A stretch of DNA of 64,000 nucleotides from positions 62,001-126,000 of the forward strand of contig NZ_SIRE01000009.1 in NCBI RefSeq assembly GCF_004307995.1, in the 5' to 3' direction. This document shows positions 25,553 through 34,897 of the stretch, piece after piece (positions within the stretch are counted from its first letter, which is position 1; every line of letters begins with the position of its first letter). The DNA comes from Paenibacillus thalictri (lineage in GTDB: Bacteria > Bacillota > Bacilli > Paenibacillales > NBRC-103111). The translations under genes and the position numbers were made by a program. Under the pieces are notes generated by a model. It was not told where the DNA came from. It worked only from the letters and a program-made list of their open reading frames with translations, and did no database searches.

Positions 25553-26968
25553 TCAATCAGAAGCTGCATCTGCATCTCGCCGCTTCCTCAAATCGGCGGC
25601 GAGCGCTTCGGTCCGCTGCTTGTTCAGCGGGTACAGGAACACGATAATTAACGCCACCACCAGCAAAAGAACGGCAGGGACCAGCGTGCCCAGCATATGA
25701 ATGCCGCTGAGCGCGTCCGCAGTTTGCGTTTTGCCTCCGGCATTGTAGCCGACCTCGGCGATGGCAAAGCCGCCTAACCCGCCGGCAACCGCCTGACCGA
25801 CCTTGCGGGCGAAAGAGTAAATAGAGTAAACGGTTCCATCTTCGCGTTGTCCGGTAATATATTCGTGGAAATCAATTACATCGGTGACGAAAGCCCAGAT
25901 GAGCAGGTTAAAGAAGGCATACCCGAACATGGCGATCGTCAAAATCGCGATAAACGGCATGATGCCGAGACCGGGCTGCAGGTATAACGCGAGGTAGGCG
26001 ACAGCGGACAGCAGCAGTCCGAGGGTGATGGTCGTTTTTTTGCCGAACCTGGACACCAGAGGTTTCACGGCAGGGATTGCCACAAACGCCGCCGCCGTCT
26101 GAAGCAGCCCGACCGTACTTAAAGCTTTGGCATTGCCGAACACATCCTTAAACAGGTACACGTTGACGGCGCCGACCATCATAAAGCACACCATGAAGAT
26201 CAGCGATGCGGCGAGAATGGTCAGCATCGGCCGGTTTTTCACCAGCGCATGTAACGTTTGCCGCAAGTGGATTCTGGTGTGTTCCGTCTGGGTGATTCGT
26301 TCCGTAGACAACTTGCAGCATGCCATGTAACACGAAATCGAGAGGATTCCGAACAGAACGGCGCCCAACGTAAACCGGCCTGCATCGGCCTTATTGCCGA
26401 CGAATAAGATGAGTGGTCCCGCTACATTGATGATCAGGCCGGCCAGCATCGCGCCCATCGTCCGGTAAGTGGAGAGCGCCGTGCGCTCTACCGGATCGCT
26501 TGTGATGACCGAGGCCATCGAACCGTAAGGGATGTTGACGGTACTGTAGAACGTGCCCCATACGATATAGGTGATAAAGGCGTAGATCAAATAAAAGTGG
26601 TCCGACATGCCCGGGAACTTGACGAACATCAGAATGCCGCTGAGCACAAGCGGGAAGGACATCCGGAAAATCCATGGCTTGAACTTGCCATGCTTGCTTG
26701 GCTTGCGGGTGTCAATAAACCGCCCCCATGTAATATCGGCGACGGCATCCCATAGACGCGCCACAAGAAACAATACCCCTACGGTGGCGGCGTGAATATG
26801 GAAGATGTCCGTGTAATACACCATCAGGAAGGCGCTCACCAGAATAAAGAAAAAATCGTTGCCGAAATCGCCGAACAAATACCCAAGCTTATCTCTTATG
26901 CCAAACTTGCGGATAGGATGAAGCGAAGCTGCCGGAGCAGCTTCGCTGATGATTGGAGTTGGCGTCAT
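25553..26968 (-). CDS. GPH-family sugar:cation symporter, probable glucuronide transporter
   Basis: A 471-residue, 12-helix MFS carrier of the glycoside-pentoside-hexuronide group. Signatures include GYLFGDFGNDFFFILV, YYTDIF, the cytoplasmic WGRFIDTRKPSKHGKFKPW (residues about 85-103) and WAFVTDVIDFHEYITGQRED. It starts five bases after the beta-glucuronidase stop with AGGGGTG six bases upstream of ATG 26968, so the two are co-expressed. The pairing is the same as uidA-uidB in enterobacteria, which makes beta-glucuronides the likely cargo. Confidence 0.9.
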   Translation of the reverse strand: MTPTPIISEAAPAASLHPIRKFGIRDKLGYLFGDFGNDFFFILVSAFLMVYYTDIFHIHAATVGVLFLVARLWDAVADITWGRFIDTRKPSKHGKFKPWIFRMSFPLVLSGILMFVKFPGMSDHFYLIYAFITYIVWGTFYSTVNIPYGSMASVITSDPVERTALSTYRTMGAMLAGLIINVAGPLILFVGNKADAGRFTLGAVLFGILSISCYMACCKLSTERITQTEHTRIHLRQTLHALVKNRPMLTILAASLIFMVCFMMVGAVNVYLFKDVFGNAKALSTVGLLQTAAAFVAIPAVKPLVSRFGKKTTITLGLLLSAVAYLALYLQPGLGIMPFIAILTIAMFGYAFFNLLIWAFVTDVIDFHEYITGQREDGTVYSIYSFARKVGQAVAGGLGGFAIAEVGYNAGGKTQTADALSGIHMLGTLVPAVLLLVVALIIVFLYPLNKQRTEALAADLRKRRDADAASD

Positions 26969-26973
26969 AGATT

Positions 26974-28773
26974 TCACCCCTTGTAACCGAAGTCAGGGAT
27001 GGCCGACCATCTGCGACGGAGCTCGTGAGCCGCCGCTTTCGGTTTTCGGTCGCGGGTGAACACGCCTTTTTTGTTGCCCTGTACGCGCAGTACGCCTTGA
27101 CTGGTATTAAAATCAGCGAAATTCCATACTTGTTCGCCAACAAAGCAGGCAAACCGATCGAAAATTTCGTGGTTAGCGCGCAAATACGCCACCTGGTATT
27201 CCTCCGTGAACATCACGGGGTCGACATCGTGCAAGCCCGCCACCGTATCGGCGCCGTATTCGGTCATCATAATCGGTTTGCCGGGGCAGCGTTCGGTCCA
27301 CTGCTGCAATTCCTTGCGCAGCATGAGCCCCGCGGCAGCCAAATCTCCACCTTCGCTATACCAGCCGTAATAACGGTTCAGCGCCAGTACATCGACGAGC
27401 TCCGCGACTTTGCATACATCCGGCGTAGACCAGGCGTGAGTAACGATAGTAACCGGGCGCCGCTGCGGGTCGCAGGTTTTGGCCAGCTCTACCAGCGGCT
27501 TGAAATACTCATAAGCGCCTTCTTCTTCGGAGGCCGGTTCGTTGGCGATCGACCACATGACCACACAGGGGTGATTTTTGTCCCTGGCGACAAGCTCGCG
27601 GATGATGTCCTGATGATGGTCGAAGGTTCCGATATGCTCCCACGTGTTCCTGTGCTTCTTATGTCCGAACAGCGTTGCTGCAAAATTCAAGTGAACCCCG
27701 ACGGCCGGCACTTCGTCGATCACGACGAGCCCTTCCCGGTCGGCAAGCCTCATCAATTCCTCGGAGTACGGATAATGCGCCGTCCGGAACGAGTTGGCGC
27801 CCATCCATTTCATCAGCCGGAAATCCGTAACGTTTACTGCTTCGTCGAAGCCGCGGCCATGGATCGGAGAATCTTCATGTTTGCCGAAGCCCTTGAAATA
27901 AAACGGCTTGCGGTTGATGAAGAAAGCGCCGTCCTTCACTTCCACTGTGCGGATGCCGAAGGGTTGCTCGTAAACGTCGATTCGCCGTCCGTCCTGTTCA
28001 AGCTCAACCCGAAGGGTATACAGATACGCATTCAGCGGCTCCCACAGCCGGGCTGACGGAATCCGAAACTGCCCCTCGCGGCCTTCAAGCCGCGCTGCGA
28101 CCTCGCCGGCTTCGTCGATGATGCTTACTTGGATTTCAGCTTCGCCTTCAATAACGACTTCATAATCGACCTTACCCGTAGAATCTTCGACATCCGTAAC
28201 AACGGTGATATCTTTGATGAAGACGGCCGGGGTCGTATAAAGCTTGACAGGCCTGTGGATACCGGCATAGTTAAAAAAGTCGAAATTAGGGCTGTTGCGC
28301 ACGACCTTCCCGATGCCCTCCATGTCGGTTTCTTTGTAATTGCCGACCGGCAGCGTCGTTTCATCGACGATATTGTTCACAGCAACGGTCAAGCGGTTAT
28401 TCCCCGGTTGTACAAGTCCTGCAAGCTCGGCTTCGAATGGAGTAAAGCCGCCCTTATGTTCTACGGCCAAAATCCCGTTGACATAGACCTTCGCCGTATG
28501 GGTAACGGAGCCGAAGCGCAGCACCAGACGTTGGGCTTCCAGCACCGCGGGAACGGCGAATTCGCGTTCGTACCATACCCAGCCGACGTGATTGCGGATG
28601 TCCCCGTATACGCCAATATCATTAAATGAGGCGGGAACCGCCATCGATATGGCGTTGCCAAGTTTGTTTTCGTACCACTTGTCCTCAAAACCTTTTCCAG
28701 CGTCCAACTGAAACGACCAAATCCCGTTCAGGTCGATGATGGCTCTTGTTTCGGTCACGATAGGATACAACAT
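26974..28773 (-). CDS. uidA: Beta-glucuronidase (GH2)
   Basis: A 599-residue enzyme aligned end to end with E. coli UidA. The acid/base is Glu412 in WSIANEP and the nucleophile Glu505 in TEYGADT. Asn567 and Lys569 in GNKKG are the pair that recognises the glucuronate carboxylate, and LNRYYGWY is conserved. These residues separate it from beta-galactosidases. The loop-1 region after residue 360 is of intermediate length. It has no signal peptide, so it hydrolyses imported glucuronides in the cytoplasm. ATG 28773 has GGAG 11 bases upstream; a GTG at 28785 lies on that site. Confidence 0.95.
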   Translation of the reverse strand: MLYPIVTETRAIIDLNGIWSFQLDAGKGFEDKWYENKLGNAISMAVPASFNDIGVYGDIRNHVGWVWYEREFAVPAVLEAQRLVLRFGSVTHTAKVYVNGILAVEHKGGFTPFEAELAGLVQPGNNRLTVAVNNIVDETTLPVGNYKETDMEGIGKVVRNSPNFDFFNYAGIHRPVKLYTTPAVFIKDITVVTDVEDSTGKVDYEVVIEGEAEIQVSIIDEAGEVAARLEGREGQFRIPSARLWEPLNAYLYTLRVELEQDGRRIDVYEQPFGIRTVEVKDGAFFINRKPFYFKGFGKHEDSPIHGRGFDEAVNVTDFRLMKWMGANSFRTAHYPYSEELMRLADREGLVVIDEVPAVGVHLNFAATLFGHKKHRNTWEHIGTFDHHQDIIRELVARDKNHPCVVMWSIANEPASEEEGAYEYFKPLVELAKTCDPQRRPVTIVTHAWSTPDVCKVAELVDVLALNRYYGWYSEGGDLAAAGLMLRKELQQWTERCPGKPIMMTEYGADTVAGLHDVDPVMFTEEYQVAYLRANHEIFDRFACFVGEQVWNFADFNTSQGVLRVQGNKKGVFTRDRKPKAAAHELRRRWSAIPDFGYKG

Positions 28774-28818
28774 GACAAACAACACTCCAATTCAATTTGA
28801 AATCGTTAACATAATTTC

Positions 28819-28869
28819 ATTATACTTAGATCACATGAAAGCCTATAAGACCAAAATAGCGTTTATAGG
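28819..28869. promoter_or_regulatory. uidA promoter and inverted-repeat operator
   Basis: On the minus strand a perfect TATAAT (28819-28824) lies 45 bases before the uidA start. The inverted repeat CCTATAA (28842-28848) and TTATAGG (28863-28869) covers the -35 position. The half-sites are 21 bases apart, two helical turns, as expected for a dimer or an AraC-type activator. It lies between uidA and the divergent AraC gene. Confidence 0.5.
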
Positions 28870-28898
28870 ACTATGTTAACCCATGGAGGATACATGTT

Positions 28899-30128
28899 AT
28901 GGAATCGTTAATTTCGGCGGGAACGATCGTTTTTTATTTGACCGATCTGAATACGTACGTCTGGGATGCAACAACCGGGCTGCAGCTTGCCTTCGACCGG
29001 ACCCCGCTGCCGCAGTTTCTTCAAGATCAGCAGGCCGGCGACTTTGCGGCGATGTTGTCCGAGGTGCGGCAGTACCCGGATCAGGCTTGCGTGTATACGA
29101 ATGACCTGGGTCTCTCTTACATAGCGGCGTTATGGACTGGGGAGGGGGAGCAGCGGCTGTTTGCCGTGGGGCCGTTCCTGACGCATATGCCCGAATTTTC
29201 CATGCTTGCCGCCGTAACGAATAAGGAGCAGAACAAGCAAATCGTGCTGGAAGCTTTTTTTCGCGGATTAAAGCTGATGGGCAACTCCAAAATTCACGGC
29301 ATGGCCAGCATTGTATACCAGATCGGCGGGATTCGGCAGATCTCGCTGCATTTTGCGGACGTACGGCAGGCTCATGTGAAGTCAGGCGCACGCCAAGGCC
29401 TTTCTCTGCAGGAGGCGTTTTACCAGCCGGACCCCGAGCATGCCGGTTTGATCGAGCTCAGGTACAAGATGGAGAAACAGATGATGCATGCGGTCGAGCT
29501 TGGGGATATGACGAAGTTGAAGGCATCGTTTCTGAGGTCGCGGGATTTGTTTGATTTCTCCGAACGCTACCCGGGAAGGCCGCTGCGGGCCGTCAAAAAC
29601 GGCCTTATCGTGTTAAACACGATTTTGCGGATATCCGCGGAACGAGGGAAGGTGCCTCCTTTTTTTCTTCACCATTTGTCGGAGAAATTTGCGATTGAGA
29701 TCGAACGGCTGGAAAGCCTGGACCAGCATCAGAAGCTGGTGGAGCATATGTGCCTGGAGTATTGCAGTCTGGTCAGACAATACACGCTTGCCGGGTATTC
29801 GGCACTGATTCAGAAGGCGGTCGGCTATATGGAGGTACATCTCGGACAGCGCTTCGAGCTGGAAGGATTGGCCCGTTATTGTGAGGTTCATCCGGCGCAT
29901 CTGTCCAGACAGTTCAAAAAAGAAACCGGCCGCACGCTGACCGATTTCCTGAACGGGCTGCGCATTCGCGAAGCCAAGATGCTGCTCCGGCTCGACCGCA
30001 GTCTCATCGAAGAGATTGCGGCCAAACTCGGATATGAGGACCCTGCTTATTTTGCCCGGGTGTTTAAAAAACACGAAGGCATGACTCCGCTTCAATACCG
30101 GAATGCGGCGGATGCGGAAGGTAATTGA
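28899..30128 (+). CDS. AraC-family regulator of the glucuronidase operon
   Basis: A 409-residue regulator. The N-terminal 300 residues have no familiar cupin or dCache pattern, but FAVGPFLTHMPEF and the following helical stretch resemble the sensing domain of a Bacillota AraC subgroup. The C-terminal 100 residues carry two helix-turn-helix units (CEVHPAHLSRQFKKETG; AAKLGYEDPAYFARVFKKHEG, given by motif). GGAGG precedes the ATG by 10 bases. It is divergent from uidA and shares an operator region with it, so control of uidA and the symporter is likely. Confidence 0.87.
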   Translation: MESLISAGTIVFYLTDLNTYVWDATTGLQLAFDRTPLPQFLQDQQAGDFAAMLSEVRQYPDQACVYTNDLGLSYIAALWTGEGEQRLFAVGPFLTHMPEFSMLAAVTNKEQNKQIVLEAFFRGLKLMGNSKIHGMASIVYQIGGIRQISLHFADVRQAHVKSGARQGLSLQEAFYQPDPEHAGLIELRYKMEKQMMHAVELGDMTKLKASFLRSRDLFDFSERYPGRPLRAVKNGLIVLNTILRISAERGKVPPFFLHHLSEKFAIEIERLESLDQHQKLVEHMCLEYCSLVRQYTLAGYSALIQKAVGYMEVHLGQRFELEGLARYCEVHPAHLSRQFKKETGRTLTDFLNGLRIREAKMLLRLDRSLIEEIAAKLGYEDPAYFARVFKKHEGMTPLQYRNAADAEGN

Positions 30129-30149
30129 AGAGGGACATAAGATGATGCG

Positions 30150-31325
30150 TCAAAATACGTCGTCATAAGCTTGTTCAATAATCCGCAAGTAATCGTCGCG
30201 GCCGATCGGCCGAACGTTGCTGGGCGTGGAGTTGTTTAAGAAAGCAAGCTCCGCGATGCGCGGAAAGTCCTCCGGCCGCACACCGGGCAGCTCCCGCAAT
30301 TTGGGGATGCCAAGCTGCCGGGTGAATTCCCTTATTCCCGTTATGAGCTTGTGTATGGCCTGTTCGTCCGAATCCGCATGATCAGCAAAGCCCATATGCC
30401 GTGCCAGTTCAATATGGACGGACGTCTCGGCTTGCGCATTAAATTGCAGAACATACGGCAAAAATACGGAATTCGCCACTCCGTGAGGAGTATCGTACAA
30501 TCCCCCAAGCGCTTCCGCTAAACAATGCACCGCGGCCACATCGGCTGAACCGAAACATAAACCGGCCAGCAAGCTGCCTTCCAGCATGCCGTAACGCGCT
30601 TCTTCGTTGCCTCCGTCGCGGTATGCCGCGGGCAGGGAAGCAACGATCTTCGCCATCGCTCTGGCTCCGACCGCCTGGGAGATGGGGTTGGTGACTTTAC
30701 ACGAATAACCTTCGATGGCGTGTACCAAGGCATCCACGCCCGTTGCGGCGGTGACCGCTTTAGGCACGGTCATCGTCAATTTCGGATCAAGTACGGCCAA
30801 GAGAGGGCGCAGCGCTGCATGTTTAAGCGTCAGCTTTCTGTGCGTAGCCGATTCGGTAATGACCGAGGAACGGGTTACCTCGGAGCCTGTGCCGGCTGTG
30901 GTCGGGACACAGATGATCGGCGCAATGTGTTCATACGCCTTTTTCCCCTCGACGTAATCGGTGGGCGTGCCGCCATTGGGCCCCAGCAGGGCGATGGTTT
31001 TCCCTGTATCCATGGCGCTTCCGCCGCCAATGGCCAGAACCGCCTCCAAACGCTGCTCGTTAAACACCTTGGCCCCCGCCAGACATTCGAGGTCGCGCGG
31101 ATTTTGGGACAACGCATCGAACAGCACCACGCGATACCCTGCCGATTGAAGCCGGTCCACAATAGGCTGCACGATGCCGGCTTTGACGACCCCTGGATCA
31201 CTGACCAGCAGGATGGACTGGCCGATCCCCAATGATTTCATCATATCGGGCAGCTGCCCGGCTTTGCCTAAATCCATTTCAATGCGCGTATTGCAAAAAT
31301 AACTGAAGTTGTCCACTTGTCTCAT
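30150..31325 (-). CDS. Iron-type (group III) alcohol dehydrogenase
   Basis: A 391-residue dehydrogenase. GGGSAMDTGK (100-109) binds NAD(P), and Asp198, His202, His267 and His281 match the metal ligands of the family (GVDALVHAIEGY; VHCLAEALGG; TPHG). It converges on the AraC gene with a 22-base gap. Family members reduce aldehydes or oxidise alcohols, including lactaldehyde and sugar-derived ones, but this substrate is unknown. The ATG at 31325 is one base from GGAGG; a GTG nine bases downstream is better spaced. Confidence 0.9.
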   Translation of the reverse strand: MRQVDNFSYFCNTRIEMDLGKAGQLPDMMKSLGIGQSILLVSDPGVVKAGIVQPIVDRLQSAGYRVVLFDALSQNPRDLECLAGAKVFNEQRLEAVLAIGGGSAMDTGKTIALLGPNGGTPTDYVEGKKAYEHIAPIICVPTTAGTGSEVTRSSVITESATHRKLTLKHAALRPLLAVLDPKLTMTVPKAVTAATGVDALVHAIEGYSCKVTNPISQAVGARAMAKIVASLPAAYRDGGNEEARYGMLEGSLLAGLCFGSADVAAVHCLAEALGGLYDTPHGVANSVFLPYVLQFNAQAETSVHIELARHMGFADHADSDEQAIHKLITGIREFTRQLGIPKLRELPGVRPEDFPRIAELAFLNNSTPSNVRPIGRDDYLRIIEQAYDDVF

Positions 31326-31574
31326 GCCTCCGAGATACGGTATGGGCTAATCTTATTTCACCCTACGAGTATATCGCAAAACCGTAAACTTCGCAGTATC
31401 ACTCATGAATTGGGCAAGCTGCTTTCCTATTCGAGATCATGCATCCTTTCATGTTTCGCTGCAAACTGAAAATTCATTTGGCTTTAAGGTTTCCGTCATA
31501 GGCATGTCATATGAAGCGGGTACGATAGGTGTTGTAACAAACATGCTTCGCAATAATATCTGGAGGTTATGTTC

Positions 31575-32099
31575 ATGAACATGAAAAAAGCTTGGGCCAC
31601 CATCTCGCTTGGTGCATTGATCGCCGCTCTGTCCGTCAGTTCCGCTTTTGCAGCGGATAGTACATCCGATGTTAAGGCAGCGAAGCATGCCGCCATTAAA
31701 CAGGCCAAGCATCAGGCAAGTCTGGAAAAACATGCGGCTGCCAAAGGGTTAACGGTTGAGCAATTCACCGCCCAGCGTCAAGCCAAGGAAGCAGCGCTGA
31801 AGCAAAAGGCCGACGTAGCCGGCAAGACGGTCGAGCAGTACAAAGCCGACATGAAAGCGCAGCGTCAAGCTAAGCTCGAGCAGGCTGCTCAGAAGAAGGG
31901 TTTAACGGTTGAGGAATACAATGCAAAGAAGCAGGCGAAACATGAGGAAGTAAAACAAGCGGCCGCGGCGCAAGGACTTTCCGTTCAGGACTACAAAAAA
32001 CAGCAGAAGGAACAACGGCAAGCCGCACATGCCGCCAAACAGGCGCAGAAGAAAGCAGCGAAGCAAACGGCGGCACAACCGCAAACGACAACGGATTAA
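31575..32099 (+). CDS. Small exported Lys/Ala/Gln-rich repeat protein
   Basis: A 174-residue protein with a signal peptide ending in SSAFAA near residue 27, so it is secreted. The rest is built from about four copies of a 24-26-residue unit with consensus KGLTVEQY-x-A-x(2)-QAK, very rich in Lys, Ala and Gln and predicted to be helical. The closing 25 residues are low complexity. GGAGG lies eight bases before ATG 31575. I recognise no enzyme domain. Binding to the cell wall or to polyanions would fit the charge, but this is a guess. Confidence 0.75.
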   Translation: MNMKKAWATISLGALIAALSVSSAFAADSTSDVKAAKHAAIKQAKHQASLEKHAAAKGLTVEQFTAQRQAKEAALKQKADVAGKTVEQYKADMKAQRQAKLEQAAQKKGLTVEEYNAKKQAKHEEVKQAAAAQGLSVQDYKKQQKEQRQAAHAAKQAQKKAAKQTAAQPQTTTD

Positions 32100-32114
32100 A
32101 TAGAGGGTGATCAT

Positions 32115-32166
32115 GGGGCTGTCCCAAAAGGTCTGAGAAGACCTGAGGAGCAGCCCCTTTTTTTTT
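32115..32166 (+). terminator. Two-part terminator after the repeat protein
   Basis: GGGGCTG pairs with CAGCCCC and encloses an inner hairpin AGGTCT/AGACCT; nine T follow. Confidence 0.85.
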
Positions 32167-32445
32167 ACACAAAAAGAAACCGGTACCTTCAAAGCCGTTC
32201 GAGAGAACATCGTGTTGAAGCGGATTGCCGGGAGACAGCGCACGACTTCCATCATTACGGCACCTAGTCCCTTTGCCCATCTTATGTAGCCCTCGGTAAG
32301 GAAGCGGTTGCGAAAATACGGCGCGCGATTCGGGATGTTTGAGCCAATAAAAGTTTCATGATCAACAGGATATTGGGAAAAGCGCACAGAACAGATTAAG
32401 AGCCGGATTCAATTGAGCAGATAAATAAATCAGGGGGAGATCCGT
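32167..32445. other. Intergenic region without a supported gene
   Basis: Apart from a ribosome site (GGGGGAG near 32433) for the next gene I see no motif. A minus-strand frame (31902-32387) crosses the terminator and the repeat-protein gene and is probably chance. Confidence 0.4.
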
Positions 32446-34746
32446 TTGTACGGGAAAAAAAGTGTTTTTTTGACTTTATGGCTCTCATATGTGCTGGTAC
32501 TTGCGATTCCTGTTTCCATCGGTGCAGTGCTATATACCATGATGATAGGGACGCTGACGGATAATGCGAACCGTTCCAATCTGGCTATGCTGGAGCAAGT
32601 GCGCCAAGTGACAGACGAACACCTGAGAGAAATCGACAGGCTTACTGTACTTATTGCCACTCACCCCAAAATCCAGCAGCTGTGGATGAACGACGGGGGA
32701 GGCACAGATCGGGCGCTTCAATATGTGGAAGCGATTCGTGCGATGAACAGCATACTTAACAGCACGAATTATGTAAGCAATTTCTATATCCATGTGGACA
32801 ATGAACAAACCGTCGTTGGGCCTAGCTTGAAGGCTGACGCGGATATATTTTTCAATCAGGCGTATCCGTTGCCGGGCATGAACTTTGAGCAGGTTCGCGG
32901 AACTCTGCTGACAGGTTACCATTACAAAAGTTTTTTTTCGCTGAACGCAAGCGGAGAGCGCTCCGGCAGCACGCTGCTGAGCACCGTCAGTTTACCAATC
33001 GGAGAGAAGGAGCGGCCGCGCGGAACATTGGTCATGCTGCTGGAGAACGAGCAAATTTCCGCGATGTTTAAGCCGATTCAGCAAAGCGGCAAAGGCACGG
33101 TATTTCTGGTGGACGGATCAGGCGAAGTTTTGCTTTCCACATCCGCCGATAAGCGGCTTCCTGATGGGTTAAAGGAAGCGGTTGCCGCCAAAAGCGGCAA
33201 TTCTTCGTTCCATTACAAAGGCGAGCCCCACATGCTTTCATTTACGACCGGTCAAAATGACTGGAAAATTGTCTCTCTTGTCCCGCAATCGGTCGTTTTT
33301 CAGCGTGTCTACGAAATCAAATCATGGGCGATCGTATTGCTCGCTCTCATTCTAGTGGCCGGCACGGCGGCTGCATATGGAATGGCCTACCGCAGCTACA
33401 GTCCGCTCCGCGACATGGTGTTGGCGCTGCGCATCGGCAGGCCGGCGGACGATCCAAGCGGAAGCAACGAATATGAATATATCAAAACCTCTATAACCCG
33501 GACCCTTCTAGAGGGAGAAGAGTCGAAGCGGCGGCTTGACAGCATGATGCCCGTGGCCCGCGCTCATTTTTTGACCCGTCTGCTGAAAGGGCAAAGTACG
33601 CCTGCGGACTTGGAGAAGGACGCGCTGCAGCTGATCGGGCTGCACGTTTCGCAGCCGTATGTATATGCGGTTCTGATCGAATTGGAAGAGGACGGCGGAT
33701 TTCAGATGAAGGAGAGCGAACGGGACCGCTTGTTGGCGCGTTTTATCGTGCATAATTTGGCGGCGGAGCTTGCTGATGGATCCGGTTATGTCACGGAAAT
33801 GGACCGCAGCCGCTTTGTGCTGGTGATGAACACGCCAAGCAGGGAGGAAGAGGGAGCGCGGCAGCGCGAGCAATTGATCGGCACGCTGAAGCGGTATATC
33901 GAGGACCGGTTCCATATGAAAGTATGGATAGCGACCAGCTCCATTCGTCAGGGGCTTGAGGAAGCGGCTGCCTGCTATCAGGAGGCTGAGCATGCGTTAG
34001 ATTACCGGATTTTGCATGAGGCGGGCACCGTCATTCATTATGAGCAGTTGGAGCGCCGCGAGCAATCGTTTTATTTCTACCCTCTGGAGCTGGAGGCCAA
34101 ATTAATTAACCATATGAAATGCGGGGACGCGGAACAGGCGGTATCGATTCTTGATCAGCTGTATGAACGGAATATGACGTCCCGCAGATTGACCCCGGAG
34201 CTGGGGAAATTTTTATTTTTTGATATGCTGAGCACGATATTGAAGGTCATGCATGCGCTGCAGATCGGCGATCGGCTCTGGCTGGACGGTTTGGAAATTA
34301 ACCCTGTGAAGCTGATTGCCGACAGTCATTCGGCGGAAGGAATGCTTCACAACATTAAGGAGCTGTGCGAACAAATTTGCCGGCACGTGCGGGAGGCTCC
34401 GGGCAGTCAAGCGCAGCTGCGGACGCGGCTGCAGCAGTACATTGAAGAGCATTATTCCGATCACAGCTTCAGTCTCAATGCGATGGCCGACCATTTTGAG
34501 ATGACCCCGCCTTATATTTCCAGCATGTTCAAAAAACAGCACGGAATCAATCTTACGGATTATATCGCGAACCTGCGCATCGCGCGGGCGAAAGCATATT
34601 TGACCGAGTCGAACCTGACGATTCAGCAAATTGCCGAGAAGGTCGGCTATACGACCGATATCGGATTTATTCGCGTGTTTAAGAAATTGGAAGGCGTTAC
34701 GCCCGGTAAATATCGCGAATTATCCCAGCCTGCTGCAAATTCTTAA
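32446..34746 (+). CDS. Membrane-anchored AraC sensor/regulator
   Basis: A 766-residue one-component sensor. A membrane helix at about 5-27, an extracellular dCache-like domain to about 280, a second helix at about 285-307 followed by SYSPLRDM, a long cytoplasmic linker, and an AraC double helix-turn-helix at about 665-760 (MADHFEMTPPYISSMFKKQHG; VGYTTDIGFIRVFKKLEG). It starts at TTG 32446, six bases after GGGGGAG. It lies directly upstream of the lipoprotein/permease genes it probably controls; such proteins bind DNA at the membrane when the sugar signal is present. Confidence 0.9.
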   Translation: MYGKKSVFLTLWLSYVLVLAIPVSIGAVLYTMMIGTLTDNANRSNLAMLEQVRQVTDEHLREIDRLTVLIATHPKIQQLWMNDGGGTDRALQYVEAIRAMNSILNSTNYVSNFYIHVDNEQTVVGPSLKADADIFFNQAYPLPGMNFEQVRGTLLTGYHYKSFFSLNASGERSGSTLLSTVSLPIGEKERPRGTLVMLLENEQISAMFKPIQQSGKGTVFLVDGSGEVLLSTSADKRLPDGLKEAVAAKSGNSSFHYKGEPHMLSFTTGQNDWKIVSLVPQSVVFQRVYEIKSWAIVLLALILVAGTAAAYGMAYRSYSPLRDMVLALRIGRPADDPSGSNEYEYIKTSITRTLLEGEESKRRLDSMMPVARAHFLTRLLKGQSTPADLEKDALQLIGLHVSQPYVYAVLIELEEDGGFQMKESERDRLLARFIVHNLAAELADGSGYVTEMDRSRFVLVMNTPSREEEGARQREQLIGTLKRYIEDRFHMKVWIATSSIRQGLEEAAACYQEAEHALDYRILHEAGTVIHYEQLERREQSFYFYPLELEAKLINHMKCGDAEQAVSILDQLYERNMTSRRLTPELGKFLFFDMLSTILKVMHALQIGDRLWLDGLEINPVKLIADSHSAEGMLHNIKELCEQICRHVREAPGSQAQLRTRLQQYIEEHYSDHSFSLNAMADHFEMTPPYISSMFKKQHGINLTDYIANLRIARAKAYLTESNLTIQQIAEKVGYTTDIGFIRVFKKLEGVTPGKYRELSQPAANS

Positions 34747-34750
34747 ATCC

Positions 34751-34802
34751 GGTTGGTCCATCGAAAAATAGGTTGGTTGCTTATCAAAAAAATGATTGGT
34801 GC
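34751..34802 (+). promoter_or_regulatory. Triple GGTTGGT-like repeats, possible AraC sites
   Basis: GGTTGGT begins at 34751 and 34771 and GATTGGT at 34794, each followed by a C/T-rich to A-rich stretch. Spacing of 20 and 23 bases, about two helical turns, fits tandem AraC binding upstream of the lipoprotein gene. Confidence 0.4.
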
Positions 34803-34897
34803 ATTTTAAATATTGCCAATAGGCCTGTTCGCCGATTCTTTCTATACTGAGGCTGCAACACCATCATGCCAACAGAACGCAGGGAGGAATGTAAGCA

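Noticed and set aside
31532..31559. TTGTAA-N16-TAATAT promoter for the repeat protein
   Set aside because: The predicted transcript would begin on or after the GGAGG ribosome site, so this promoter cannot serve the gene.
31902..32387. 161-codon minus-strand frame
   Set aside because: It passes through a strong terminator and the 3' part of the repeat-protein gene, so it is an antisense shadow.
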